A stretch of DNA of 13,293 nt from Caldifarciminota bacterium (GTDB lineage Bacteria; Hydrothermota; Tepidihabitantia; Tepidihabitantales; Tepidihabitantaceae). Under the pieces are notes generated by a model, which saw only the letters and a program-made list of their open reading frames with translations, did no database searches and was not told where the DNA came from. Location: the NCBI GenBank assembly GCA_903908785.1, contig CAIVTL010000137.1, positions 1 through 13,293 of the forward strand, given 5' to 3'. Positions 7,546 through 13,293 of the stretch are shown piece by piece. The translations under genes were made by a program, and so were the position numbers. Positions within the stretch are counted from its first letter, which is position 1, and each line of letters opens with the position of its first letter.

Positions 7546-7551
7546 CTCCTT
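7546..7551 (-). promoter_or_regulatory. Shine-Dalgarno site of the downstream propeller gene
   Basis: AAGGAG on the minus strand lies 5 nt before the GTG start at 7540. It overlaps the TAA stop (7550-7552) of the upstream propeller gene. This supports the GTG start and indicates coupled translation of the two genes. Confidence 0.8.
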
Positions 7552-9919
7552 ACCGTGTGATCACTACCTTACGAACGGCTCGGACTCGCGCTCGGGCCTC
7601 CCGCACGAAGTACACGCCCGGAGCCAGCGCCCGCACATCATTCGGCCCGGGACGCAGGTCGAGCACCTTCCGCCCGCTGATGTCCAGCAACTCGCTTTTC
7701 GTCTCTCGCTTCTCGCCACTCGCCTCCGGCAGGAACAGCACCCCGCGGACGACGGTCGCCGCGGGCTTGCGGTTTGCGGCTTCAGGCTTGAAGCTCTCCT
7801 CAATCCCGCTCGCCGAGTCGCGCAGGACGGAGATGCTCGAACTGCCGAAGTTCGCAACGTACATGCGGTTCTGCGCGGGGTTCCAGACCAGGTCCCGAGG
7901 TTCCTCACCCACTCCGATTGTCACGAGTACGCCGTTTGTTGCCCCGTCTATCACCGATACGCTACTACAGTTCGAGCAGTAGACCTTATTGTTCAATGAG
8001 TCGTAGCAGAGGGCCATGGGCCCGCTGCCGGTTACCACCGTTGTCAGCACCGTATCGGCCCGGCCATCTATGATAGTTACGATGCTGTCGTAGGCGTTGG
8101 TGCAGTAGACTTTGTCATCTTGAGGATTGTAGCAGAGAGCTGTAGGGTTGTGCCCGACGGCCACAGCGGCGATGACCGAATCCGAAGCGCCGCCGATCAC
8201 CGTCACGCTGTCCACGGCCTCGCTCGGGCAGTAGCTCGCGCAGTAGACCTTGTCGTCACGCGAGTTGTAACAGAAGGCTTGAGGGTAGCTGTGTGCGTGT
8301 ATGGTCGCCAGGACCGTATCCCTCATCCCTTCTATTACTGTCACGTCGGTACCGCCGCGGTTCGCGCTGTAGACCTTGTTGTCTCGTGGGTTGTAGCAGA
8401 GAGCGTAGGGCCACCGGCCCACGGGCACGGTCGCTTTCACTTCATTCGTTCGCCCGTCGATGACAATCACGCTGTCGTTCGACTCGGCAGCGCAGTAGAC
8501 CTTGTCGTTCTGCGGATTGTAGCAGAGGACCGAAGCCCGGGAGTGCGCGGCCACGGTCGCGAGGACCGAGTCGGTCGCACCGTCCATCACCGTCACGGAA
8601 CTGCCCGCATAGTTCGCGCTGTAGACCTTGTTGTCCTGAGGATTGTAACAGAAGGCGCGCGGTTCCTTGCCTGCTGTCACGGTGGTGAAGATTCCGTTCG
8701 TCGCGCCGTCAATCACGGTCACGCTGTCGCTCCAGTAGTCCCCGCAGTAGACCTTGTCGTTCTGAGAGTTGTAGCAGAGGGCCCACGGGGCCGTCTCCGC
8801 GGGTATGGTTGCGAGAACGCCGTTCGTCCCGCCGTCTATCACCGTCACGTTGGGGCCACTGTAGCCGGCGCAATAGACCTTGTTGTCGGCTGAATTGTAG
8901 CACAGTATGAAGGCGTCGCCGGTGTTTCTCACGGTCGCGAGGGCCGTGTTCGTCGCACAGTCTATCACGGTCACGCTCTCGCCGTCGTAGTTCGCGCTGT
9001 AGACCTTGTTGTCCTGCGGGTTGTAGCATACGTCGGCGGGCTCGCATCCCACCGGAATATCAGCGACCACCGAGTCGTTTGCGCAGTCTATGACGGATAC
9101 TGTGTCGCCGCTAATGAAGTGTCCGATGAAGTTCGCGCAGTAGATGCTATTGTTCTGTGGGTTGTAGCAAAGCGCATAGGGGTCACGGACTGGCACGGTC
9201 ATGACAACTGTGTCCGCTTCGCCGTCGATTACGGTCACGCTGCCGCCGTAGCGATTCGCGCAGTAGACCTTGTTGTTCTGCGGGTTGTAGCATAGGGCCC
9301 AAGGGCCGCTGTCTGTGGGCACGGTCGCAAGGACCGTGTCCGCCATCCCGTCAATCACGGTCACGGTGCCGCTGTAGCTGTTCGCGCAATATACCTTGTT
9401 GCTCTGTTGGTTGTAGCAAAGCGCATAGGGGCCGCTGTCTGTCGGCACGGTCGCAAGTACTGTATCCGCCATCCCGTCAATCACGGTTACGCTGGCACTG
9501 AACTCGTTCGCGCAGTAGACCTTGTTGTTCTGGGGACCATAACAGAGGGCAGAAGGGCCTCTCCCTGCGGCCACTGTGGCCACGACCGAATTGGAGGCGC
9601 CGTCGATTACAGTCACGCTGTCACTGCCGCACGCACAGTAAACCTTGTTCTCCTGCGGGTTGTAGCACAAGGCATTCACGCCCCACGTATTCGGGATTCT
9701 GGCAATCTTCTGGTTCGTGGCCCCGTCAATGGCCAGCACGCACCCGCCCTGCTCGCCGCCAACGTAGACGGTATTGTTCGCGGAGTCATATGCCAGACAT
9801 CGCGGGTCTCCCAGCCCGCCGAAGGAATCGGGCAGGAAAATTGTCGTTTCCGCCCACTGACTTGTGCCGACGGCACACAGCAGGCAGCAGACTGCAAACA
9901 GGACGAGCTTCGGCTTCAT
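7550..9919 (-). CDS. Secreted, cysteine-rich YVTN-type beta-propeller protein with T9SS-like sorting tail
   Basis: This 789-aa protein starts with a signal peptide (residues ~1-20, VLFAVCCLLCAVGTS before Gln21). The mature N-terminus, QWAETTIFLPDSFGG, matches QWLERKIYMPDSAGG in the paralogue. Residues ~38-705 are 16 units of about 42 aa, very regular: LCYNPQNNKVYCAN....SVTVIDGATD.VLATV..G..P.A. The usual YVTN-family YVAN is YCAN here, and nearly every unit also has LCYN, giving roughly 30 Cys in the mature protein. Residues ~726-789 resemble the type A Por secretion tail (LLDISGRKVLDL, APGVYFVREA, RKVVITR), implying secretion across the outer membrane and surface attachment or release if the host has T9SS. 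ATG start with AGGAGG (9924-9929) at 4-nt spacing. First gene of the propeller operon. YVTN propellers are often binding or scaffold proteins; no catalytic motif is visible. Confidence 0.9.
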   Translation of the reverse strand: MKPKLVLFAVCCLLCAVGTSQWAETTIFLPDSFGGLGDPRCLAYDSANNTVYVGGEQGGCVLAIDGATNQKIARIPNTWGVNALCYNPQENKVYCACGSDSVTVIDGASNSVVATVAAGRGPSALCYGPQNNKVYCANEFSASVTVIDGMADTVLATVPTDSGPYALCYNQQSNKVYCANSYSGTVTVIDGMADTVLATVPTDSGPWALCYNPQNNKVYCANRYGGSVTVIDGEADTVVMTVPVRDPYALCYNPQNNSIYCANFIGHFISGDTVSVIDCANDSVVADIPVGCEPADVCYNPQDNKVYSANYDGESVTVIDCATNTALATVRNTGDAFILCYNSADNKVYCAGYSGPNVTVIDGGTNGVLATIPAETAPWALCYNSQNDKVYCGDYWSDSVTVIDGATNGIFTTVTAGKEPRAFCYNPQDNKVYSANYAGSSVTVMDGATDSVLATVAAHSRASVLCYNPQNDKVYCAAESNDSVIVIDGRTNEVKATVPVGRWPYALCYNPRDNKVYSANRGGTDVTVIEGMRDTVLATIHAHSYPQAFCYNSRDDKVYCASYCPSEAVDSVTVIGGASDSVIAAVAVGHNPTALCYNPQDDKVYCTNAYDSIVTIIDGRADTVLTTVVTGSGPMALCYDSLNNKVYCSNCSSVSVIDGATNGVLVTIGVGEEPRDLVWNPAQNRMYVANFGSSSISVLRDSASGIEESFKPEAANRKPAATVVRGVLFLPEASGEKRETKSELLDISGRKVLDLRPGPNDVRALAPGVYFVREARARVRAVRKVVITR
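7805..9808 (-). repeat. In-gene tandem array of ~126-bp beta-propeller units
   Basis: Sixteen coding units, mostly 41-43 codons, follow each other without linkers. Neighbouring units are still similar at DNA level: 9305-9361 and 9431-9487 differ at only 4 of 57 positions and are offset by exactly 126 bp (42 codons). Unit lengths vary where loops are inserted, as in the units with NFIGHFISGDTV and SYCPSEAVDSV. The array grew by in-frame unit duplication. Confidence 0.9.
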
Positions 9920-9923
9920 CTTA

Positions 9924-9929
9924 CCTCCT
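9924..9929 (-). promoter_or_regulatory. Shine-Dalgarno site of the first propeller gene
   Basis: AGGAGG (followed by TAAG on the minus strand) lies 4 nt before the ATG at 9919, a strong consensus site that fixes the start. Confidence 0.85.
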
Positions 9930-9954
9930 GCAGCCGGACTGGCTGACTACGTCC

Positions 9955-9983
9955 ATATTGCGGCAGTCGGAGCCGAAAGTCAA
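9955..9983 (-). promoter_or_regulatory. Candidate sigma-70-type promoter of the propeller operon
   Basis: On the minus strand TTGACT (9983-9978) is followed after 17 nt by CAATAT (9960-9955), 35 nt upstream of the ATG. The -35 box is 5/6 and the -10 only 3/6 to consensus. The same TTGACT box with 17-nt spacing occurs before the DUF6506-like gene, which adds some support. Confidence 0.35.
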
Positions 9984-10068
9984 GTCCTGCGGCCACGCGT
10001 GCTTCTTCCTACTGTTCGGCTCACGGGCCGACGGCGGGCGAGTTAGTCAGTTAGTGGAGAGCAGCTAA

Positions 10069-10085
10069 CCCGCGCAAGGCGCGGG
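10069..10085 (-). terminator. Candidate hairpin terminator after the MFS gene
   Basis: CCCGCGC (10069-10075) pairs perfectly with GCGCGGG (10079-10085) around a 3-nt loop, 35 nt past the MFS stop codon on the minus strand. On that strand the stem is followed by TTAGCT, only a poor U-tract. It separates the MFS transcript from the propeller promoter. Otherwise the 201-bp spacer 9920-10120 shows only short AGTTAGT repeats (10041-10055). Confidence 0.4.
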
Positions 10086-10120
10086 AGAGGAGTCTGGAAT
10101 CGTTCCGGTCAATCATCAGG

Positions 10121-11614
10121 TCATCTCGGCGCAGCGGCCGGCAATCCCGCCGGGCTGGTCCGGGTCTCGCGGCCGCGGACGATGGAGAGGCCCGCGGCGA
10201 CCAGGCACAGCAGGAACGAGACCAGGAACGCCCGGTGCATCCCGAACACGAACTCCTGCATTATCTTGGAGCCGAGGCTGACATTGGTACCGACGAAGAG
10301 TTGGAGCATGACATCCCGGGGCAGGCTCGCGGCCGCGACCGCCAGGCTGAGCGCGAAACTCAAGACCATACCGGTCTGGCGCATGGTGCCGAGTGTCGCC
10401 GAGGCCACGCCGAGGCGTCCGGGCGGCGCGGCGCTCATCGCGGCGCTCGTGTTGGGCGGGAAGAACATGCCGCCGCCCAGTCCCATCAATGCCAGGCCGC
10501 AGGCCAATTGCAGGTAGGGAGTGGTAGGCGTGAGCTGCATGAACCAGACGAGCGCCCCGGCCTGGAGCAGGAGGCCCAGCGTCGCCGGCACCCGGGCCCC
10601 GACCCGGTCCGCGACCACTCCGCTGAACGGCCCGACCACCGAACTCAAGAGCGGCATCGGAATGAGCAGCAGCGCCGCCTTCAGCGGGTCGTAGCCGCGC
10701 ACCCCCTGCAGGTAGAAGACAATCATGAAGTTCACGGAGAAGAGCGCCAGCGACTGCATGGTCGCGGCCATGACCGATAGGTTATAGACGCGGTCCCGGA
10801 ACAGCGACAGGTCGAGCACTGGGAATTCGATGCTCCGCTCACGGATAAGGAACGCGACCGCGGCGGCGACAAACACGGCGAAGAGCGCGAGAATCGGCGG
10901 CGAGGTGAACCGGTATTGGATGCCGCTGGTCAGGGCCAGCAACAGTGCCAGCAGGCCGACGCTGAAGATCGCGGCCCCGGTCGCGTCGAACCGCTCGCCC
11001 CGGCGCCGGGGCGACTTTTCCCTGAGGACGAGGTAACCCCAGAGCGCGCCCAGGATGCCAATCGGGATGTTGATGAAGAATATCCAGCGCCAGTTAGCCA
11101 CCGAGAGAATCAAGCCACCCAACACCGGACCGATGATGCCGCCCGCGGCCCAGGTTATGCCGTTGATACCCAGGGCCCGGCCGCGCTCGTTCGGCGGAAA
11201 GACCTCGGTCAGAATGGCCATGCTGTTCACCATCATCATCGCCGCGCCCGCGCCCTGGACCAGGCGGAATAGAATCAGTTGCATCGCGGTTCGGGACAGG
11301 CCGCAGAGCAGCGAACCGAACGTGAAGACCACAAACCCGAGGTTGTAGAGCCTGGTCCGCCCCAGCATGTCGGCGATGCGCCCGAAAGTAAGCAGGAAGA
11401 CCGTGCTCACCAGCAGGTAGCCGATAATCACCCAGATCATCTCGATGAGGCCCGCATGCAGGTCGGCCATCATCGACGGCAGGCCCAGGATGACGATGGT
11501 GCTGTCGATTGCTGCCATCAAAGCGCCCAGCGTCGTCACACTGAGCGCAATCCACTTGTACTCGATGCGCCCGCGCAGGCGGGCAGGAACCCAGGCCCGA
11601 CTCGGTTCTTTCAC
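10121..11614 (-). CDS. MFS drug:H+ antiporter, DHA2 (EmrB/QacA-like, 14-TM) family
   Basis: This 497-aa inner-membrane exporter carries the usual DHA motifs. Motif D1 is IDSTIVILGLP with Asp37 in TM1; motif A is GRIADMLGRTR (78-88); motif B has Arg117 in FRLVQGAGAA; motif C is GPVLGG (162-167), followed by NWRWIFFINIPIG. Length and hydrophobic segments fit the 14-helix DHA2 type, which typically exports hydrophobic drugs, dyes or metabolites by proton exchange. Start is taken as GTG (11612-11614), because the in-frame stop of the preceding gene lies 33 nt upstream and no ATG or TTG intervenes. There is no clear Shine-Dalgarno site, so translation may depend on reinitiation from the upstream gene. 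It is probably cotranscribed with the DUF6506-like gene. Confidence 0.93.
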   Translation of the reverse strand: MKEPSRAWVPARLRGRIEYKWIALSVTTLGALMAAIDSTIVILGLPSMMADLHAGLIEMIWVIIGYLLVSTVFLLTFGRIADMLGRTRLYNLGFVVFTFGSLLCGLSRTAMQLILFRLVQGAGAAMMMVNSMAILTEVFPPNERGRALGINGITWAAGGIIGPVLGGLILSVANWRWIFFINIPIGILGALWGYLVLREKSPRRRGERFDATGAAIFSVGLLALLLALTSGIQYRFTSPPILALFAVFVAAAVAFLIRERSIEFPVLDLSLFRDRVYNLSVMAATMQSLALFSVNFMIVFYLQGVRGYDPLKAALLLIPMPLLSSVVGPFSGVVADRVGARVPATLGLLLQAGALVWFMQLTPTTPYLQLACGLALMGLGGGMFFPPNTSAAMSAAPPGRLGVASATLGTMRQTGMVLSFALSLAVAAASLPRDVMLQLFVGTNVSLGSKIMQEFVFGMHRAFLVSFLLCLVAAGLSIVRGRETRTSPAGLPAAAPR

Positions 11615-11647
11615 TGGTTCGGAGGTGCCGGAATTTGGCTGGTCCGG

Positions 11648-11965
11648 CTAAGCGAGCCAGCCTTCGCGGCGGAATACCTCGGCGGTGACACGGCTGCTGG
11701 GACCGTCGCCACGTGCCACCGTGACGCTTACGTTCGGACCGACTGCCTCGGCAATCTCGGCGATGTCCTTGTGCGTGAACCCCGGGCAGAGCACGATCGA
11801 ATCAATGCCTTCATCCTTCGCCATGTTTCGGCACAACTCAATGGCCTGGGCCTGGTTGCGGACCAGAACGGTCGTGAGCTTGTATTTGCCGGTCTCAAGC
11901 ACGACCCGATGCTTGTCCGGGTCGGCGTCCGGCGTGTGAGCAATGAACAGTGTCTTGAACGCCAT
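11648..11965 (-). CDS. Small DUF6506-like protein
   Basis: This 105-aa soluble protein has no signal peptide or membrane segment. It begins with a hydrophobic strand (FKTLFIA), then TPDADPDKHR (11-20), a strand TTVLVRN, a helix AIELCRNMAKDEGI and IVLCPGFTHKDIAEIAEAVG (57-76), ending in a V-x-V-x-R strand. This order (FI..P.ADP.KHR, then I.LC.GF.H......AV) resembles my memory of the DUF6506 family, small alpha/beta proteins of unknown function. ATG start at 11963-11965 with no good Shine-Dalgarno site; see the promoter at 11974-12002. It precedes the MFS gene by 33 nt in the same frame and orientation, suggesting cotranscription. No function can be assigned. Confidence 0.75.
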   Translation of the reverse strand: MAFKTLFIAHTPDADPDKHRVVLETGKYKLTTVLVRNQAQAIELCRNMAKDEGIDSIVLCPGFTHKDIAEIAEAVGPNVSVTVARGDGPSSRVTAEVFRREGWLA

Positions 11966-11973
11966 AACCTAAG

Positions 11974-12002
11974 AGTGTAGGCGGATGGAGGCAGAGAGTC
12001 AA
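11974..12002 (-). promoter_or_regulatory. Strong sigma-70-type promoter giving a near-leaderless transcript
   Basis: On the minus strand TTGACT (12002-11997), a 17-nt spacer and TACACT (11979-11974) match consensus at 5/6 and 4/6. Only 8 nt separate the -10 box from the ATG at 11965, so transcription should start at or within a base or two of the start codon. The absence of a Shine-Dalgarno site agrees with leaderless translation. Confidence 0.55.
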
Positions 12003-12055
12003 ACCGAAAGAGCGCCTCCAGAACCGATATTGAAGCCACGAAAGCACTGTCGCGC

Positions 12056-12197
12056 CAAGTTCGAAACTCGAAGGCCGAATGACGATTGAAACCCGAATGC
12101 CCCAATTCGTCATTTCCCGGCCCTCGAGCTTCATGCGGAATTCGTGCTTCGAGCTTCGTCATTGCCTACTACTGGAAAACCCGAATGTCGAAGCATG
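12056..12197. repeat. Degenerate GAATGACGA / TTCGAA-type simple repeats
   Basis: Short related words recur in both orientations: CCGAATGACGA (12075-12085), CCCGAATGCCCC, AATTCGTCATTTC (12105-12117), GCGGAATTCGTGCTTCGAGC, CTTCGTCATTGCC and CCCGAATGTCGAAGC. CCGAATGACGA can pair with TTCGTCATTTCCCGG. No gene is visible. This fills most of the spacer between the divergent DUF6506-like and AbrB-like genes. Confidence 0.55.
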
Positions 12198-12277
12198 TGT
12201 CATCCCGAGCGAGTTTGATGAGTCGAGGAATCTCTCCTGCGAGACCCCTCGACTCACTCAGTTCGCTCGGCGTGACA
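12198..12277. repeat. 80-bp imperfect palindromic interspersed-type repeat
   Basis: The left arm TGTCATCCCGAGCGAG and right arm TTCGCTCGGCGTGACA are inverted copies with three differences. An inner perfect pair, TGAGTCGAGG type, joins 12220-12228 with 12247-12255, leaving an 18-nt loop. The whole could form a long hairpin. Elements beginning GTCAT(C/T)C.GAGCGAA and ending CGCTCGG.(A/G)TGAC are familiar multi-copy intergenic repeats in many bacterial genomes; copy number here cannot be seen. It encodes nothing. Confidence 0.65.
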
Positions 12278-12350
12278 GACATGGGCCAAGCCGGGTCCAG
12301 GGATCGCGGTCTCGCTGCTGCGAACCCACTGACGTCCAAGTGCGTCTAAT

Positions 12351-12373
12351 CACACATATCATACATTTCATAC
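12351..12373 (+). promoter_or_regulatory. AT-rich promoter/operator candidate before the AbrB-like gene
   Basis: In otherwise GC-rich DNA this stretch reads as repeats of CATAT, CATAC and CATAC. TATCAT (12357-12362) is a 5/6 match to a -10 box, but no good -35 sits at 16-18 nt upstream. The regular CATAY words could be an operator for the AbrB-like protein. This is inference from base composition and position. Confidence 0.3.
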
Positions 12374-12377
12374 TTGC

Positions 12378-12382
12378 AGGAG
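12378..12382 (+). promoter_or_regulatory. Shine-Dalgarno site deciding the AbrB-like gene start
   Basis: AGGAG lies 9 nt before ATG 12392. An in-frame TTG at 12374 would place this site inside the coding region, so the ATG is preferred. Confidence 0.65.
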
Positions 12383-12391
12383 AAGACGACG

Positions 12392-12649
12392 ATGAAATCA
12401 AAGACTGACAGGCCGCCACGGCACGAAATGGTCTACGGCACCACAACCATCGGCGAGAAGGGCCAGGTCGTGATTCCGGCCGAAGCCCGCAAGGCGCTGG
12501 GATTGGTGCCGGGCGAGAAGCTGCTCGTGTTCGGCTTGGGCCGGGAGATGCTGGCCCTGGCCAGGCTCTCAAACCTGGAACGGTACGCCGCCCACCTGAC
12601 CAGCCATGCAGAGGCCATCCGCCGGGCAATCCCCGCGTCGCGGAAGTAG
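12392..12649 (+). CDS. AbrB/MazE/SpoVT-family DNA-binding regulator
   Basis: This 85-aa protein has the swapped-hairpin AbrB fold signature at about residues 16-60: TTTIGEKGQVVIPAEARKALGLVPGEKLLVFG. The G-Q-V-x-I-P-x-E-x-R core is typical of AbrB and MazE DNA-binding subunits. The C-terminal tail (61-85, LERYAAHLTSHAEAIRRAI) is a predicted helix. ATG at 12392 is chosen over an in-frame TTG at 12374 that overlaps the ribosome-binding site. No toxin gene is adjacent. Instead an ABC-2-type ATPase follows 67 nt downstream, and AbrB-like proteins placed before such transporters are probably local regulators. The promoter probably lies in the AT-rich stretch 12351-12373, where it could autoregulate. 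Confidence 0.88.
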   Translation: MKSKTDRPPRHEMVYGTTTIGEKGQVVIPAEARKALGLVPGEKLLVFGLGREMLALARLSNLERYAAHLTSHAEAIRRAIPASRK

Positions 12650-12669
12650 CCGACACGAGGCGAATATTG

Positions 12670-12720
12670 ATGACTGACAGCACAATCTGCAGCCGGCTGC
12701 GCCCGGAAAGGCAAAGATGA
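12670..12720 (+). CDS. Possible 16-codon upstream ORF coupled to the ABC ATPase
   Basis: ATG 12670 opens a short frame, MTDSTICSRLRPERQR, whose TGA (12718-12720) overlaps the ATPase ATG (12717-12719) as ATGA. A weak GAGG (12657-12660) lies 9 nt upstream. It may be a chance frame. If translated it would couple ATPase translation to ribosomes leaving this peptide. Confidence 0.2.
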   Translation: MTDSTICSRLRPERQR

Positions 12721-13293
12721 GCATCATCGAAGTCAAAGACCTGACCCGGAAGTTCAAGGATTTCGTCGCGGTAGACCACATCTCGTTCTCAGTGGAAGCC
12801 CGGGAAATCTTCGCTTTCCTCGGCCCGAACGGCGCCGGCAAGTCCACCACAATCAAGATGCTGACCACGCTGCTGCGTCCCAACTCGGGCAGCATGACGC
12901 TGAACGGGTTCGACCCGGTCACGAACCCGAAGGCGGTGCGCAACTCCTTCGGTATCGTGTTCCAGGACCCGAGCCTGGACGAGGAACTCACCGCGGCCGA
13001 GAACATGGAACTCCACGGCATGCTCTACAACGTGCCGCGCGACATCCGCCGCGAACGGACCGAGCAGCTCCTGAAGTTCGTCGAACTCTGGGACCGCAAG
13101 GGCAGCCTGGTCAAACAGTTCTCCGGCGGGATGAAGCGGCGGCTGGAGATTGCCCGCGGCCTGCTGCATCACCCAAAGGTCATCTTCCTTGATGAGCCGA
13201 CGCTCGGCCTGGACCCCCAGACCCGCAACCACGTCTGGGCCTACCTGAAGGAACTCAACCAGTCGGAAGGCATAACCATCTTCTTCACGACCC
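12717..13293 (+). CDS. ABC-2-type transporter ATP-binding protein (DrrA/CcmA-like), 3'-truncated by window edge
   Basis: The visible 192 residues hold an ABC ATPase domain in standard order. Walker A is GPNGAGKST (36-44), the Q-loop is FQDP (Gln83), the signature is FSGGMKRRLEIARGLL (135-150, SGG at 136-138), and Walker B is VIFLDEPTLGLDP (155-167) with Glu160. The sequence ends at FFTT, directly before the expected H-loop His. LTAAEN after the Q-loop and the GLDP D-loop fit the DrrA-like group, which powers ABC-2 membrane proteins exporting drugs, lipids or polysaccharide; the permease gene should follow outside the window. ATG 12717 has GGAAAGG (12705-12711) 5 nt upstream. It is probably in one operon with the AbrB-like regulator. 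Confidence 0.95.
   Translation, partial: MSIIEVKDLTRKFKDFVAVDHISFSVEAREIFAFLGPNGAGKSTTIKMLTTLLRPNSGSMTLNGFDPVTNPKAVRNSFGIVFQDPSLDEELTAAENMELHGMLYNVPRDIRRERTEQLLKFVELWDRKGSLVKQFSGGMKRRLEIARGLLHHPKVIFLDEPTLGLDPQTRNHVWAYLKELNQSEGITIFFTT

Noticed and set aside
8120..8893. 257-codon plus-strand frame with repeated VRAVDLVVLRIVAEG-type units
   Set aside because: It is the complement of the propeller repeats; its repetition mirrors the real gene, and it has no ribosome-binding site or signal.
7805..9808. Regular repeats that might suggest a CRISPR array
   Set aside because: The ~126-bp units are in-frame coding repeats of a beta-propeller; there are no short identical repeats with unrelated spacers and no cas genes.
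11637..11662. GGCTGG/CCAGCC inverted repeat overlapping the DUF6506-like stop codon, considered as an attenuator
   Set aside because: The stem is only 6 bp with a 14-nt loop and no U-tract; too weak to call.
12374..12391. TTG start six codons upstream for the AbrB-like gene
   Set aside because: It would place the AGGAG ribosome-binding site inside the coding sequence; ATG 12392 has proper spacing from it.

Overview
The window is GC-rich, densely coded Gram-negative-type bacterial DNA. Three things suggest a diderm from an uncultured lineage: a tripartite RND efflux operon with a lipoprotein adaptor, two large exported YVTN-type beta-propeller proteins with type IX (Por) secretion-like C-terminal tails, and gene spacers full of degenerate simple repeats. 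The combination resembles what I know of candidate division WOR-3 (Stahlbacteria) and related FCB-like genomes. That placement is inference; no rRNA or marker gene is present.

Layout. (1) 1-4081, plus strand: the last codons of a probable TolC-family outer-membrane channel, an RND adaptor lipoprotein and an RND inner-membrane pump, tightly coupled as one efflux operon and closed by a strong GC hairpin at 4099-4124. (2) 4082-5131: a 1.05 kb convergent spacer without a convincing gene. It holds two diverged copies of a ~265-275 bp block, each starting with a 56-bp near-identical repeat and carrying a telomere-like CTTAACC array. (3) 9919-5132, minus strand: two tandem genes for secreted 16-unit beta-propellers. 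The upstream one (789 aa) has very regular, cysteine-rich units; the downstream one (802 aa) is a diverged paralogue. Both end in the same sorting tail. (4) 11965-10121, minus strand: a small protein that looks like the DUF6506 family, followed by a 14-TM-type (DHA2) MFS exporter. They probably share a promoter that would give an almost leaderless message. (5) 11966-12391: a spacer with degenerate GAATGACGA-like repeats and an 80-bp imperfect palindromic repeat. (6) 12392-13293, plus strand: an AbrB/MazE/SpoVT-type regulator followed by an ABC-2-type (DrrA-like) ATPase that is cut by the window edge just before its H-loop.

How the genes may work together. Three unrelated export systems (RND, MFS, ABC-2) surround a secreted propeller pair, so the region is envelope- and export-oriented. 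I see no sequence evidence linking the propellers to the pumps. I found no RNA genes, CRISPR array, insertion sequence or integrase. The most unusual features are the hairpin-less RND adaptor, the cysteine-laddered propeller whose 126-bp units still look young at DNA level, the DNA-level sharing of the sorting tail, and the duplicated telomere-like spacer block. I do not see a clearly new defence or mobile system.
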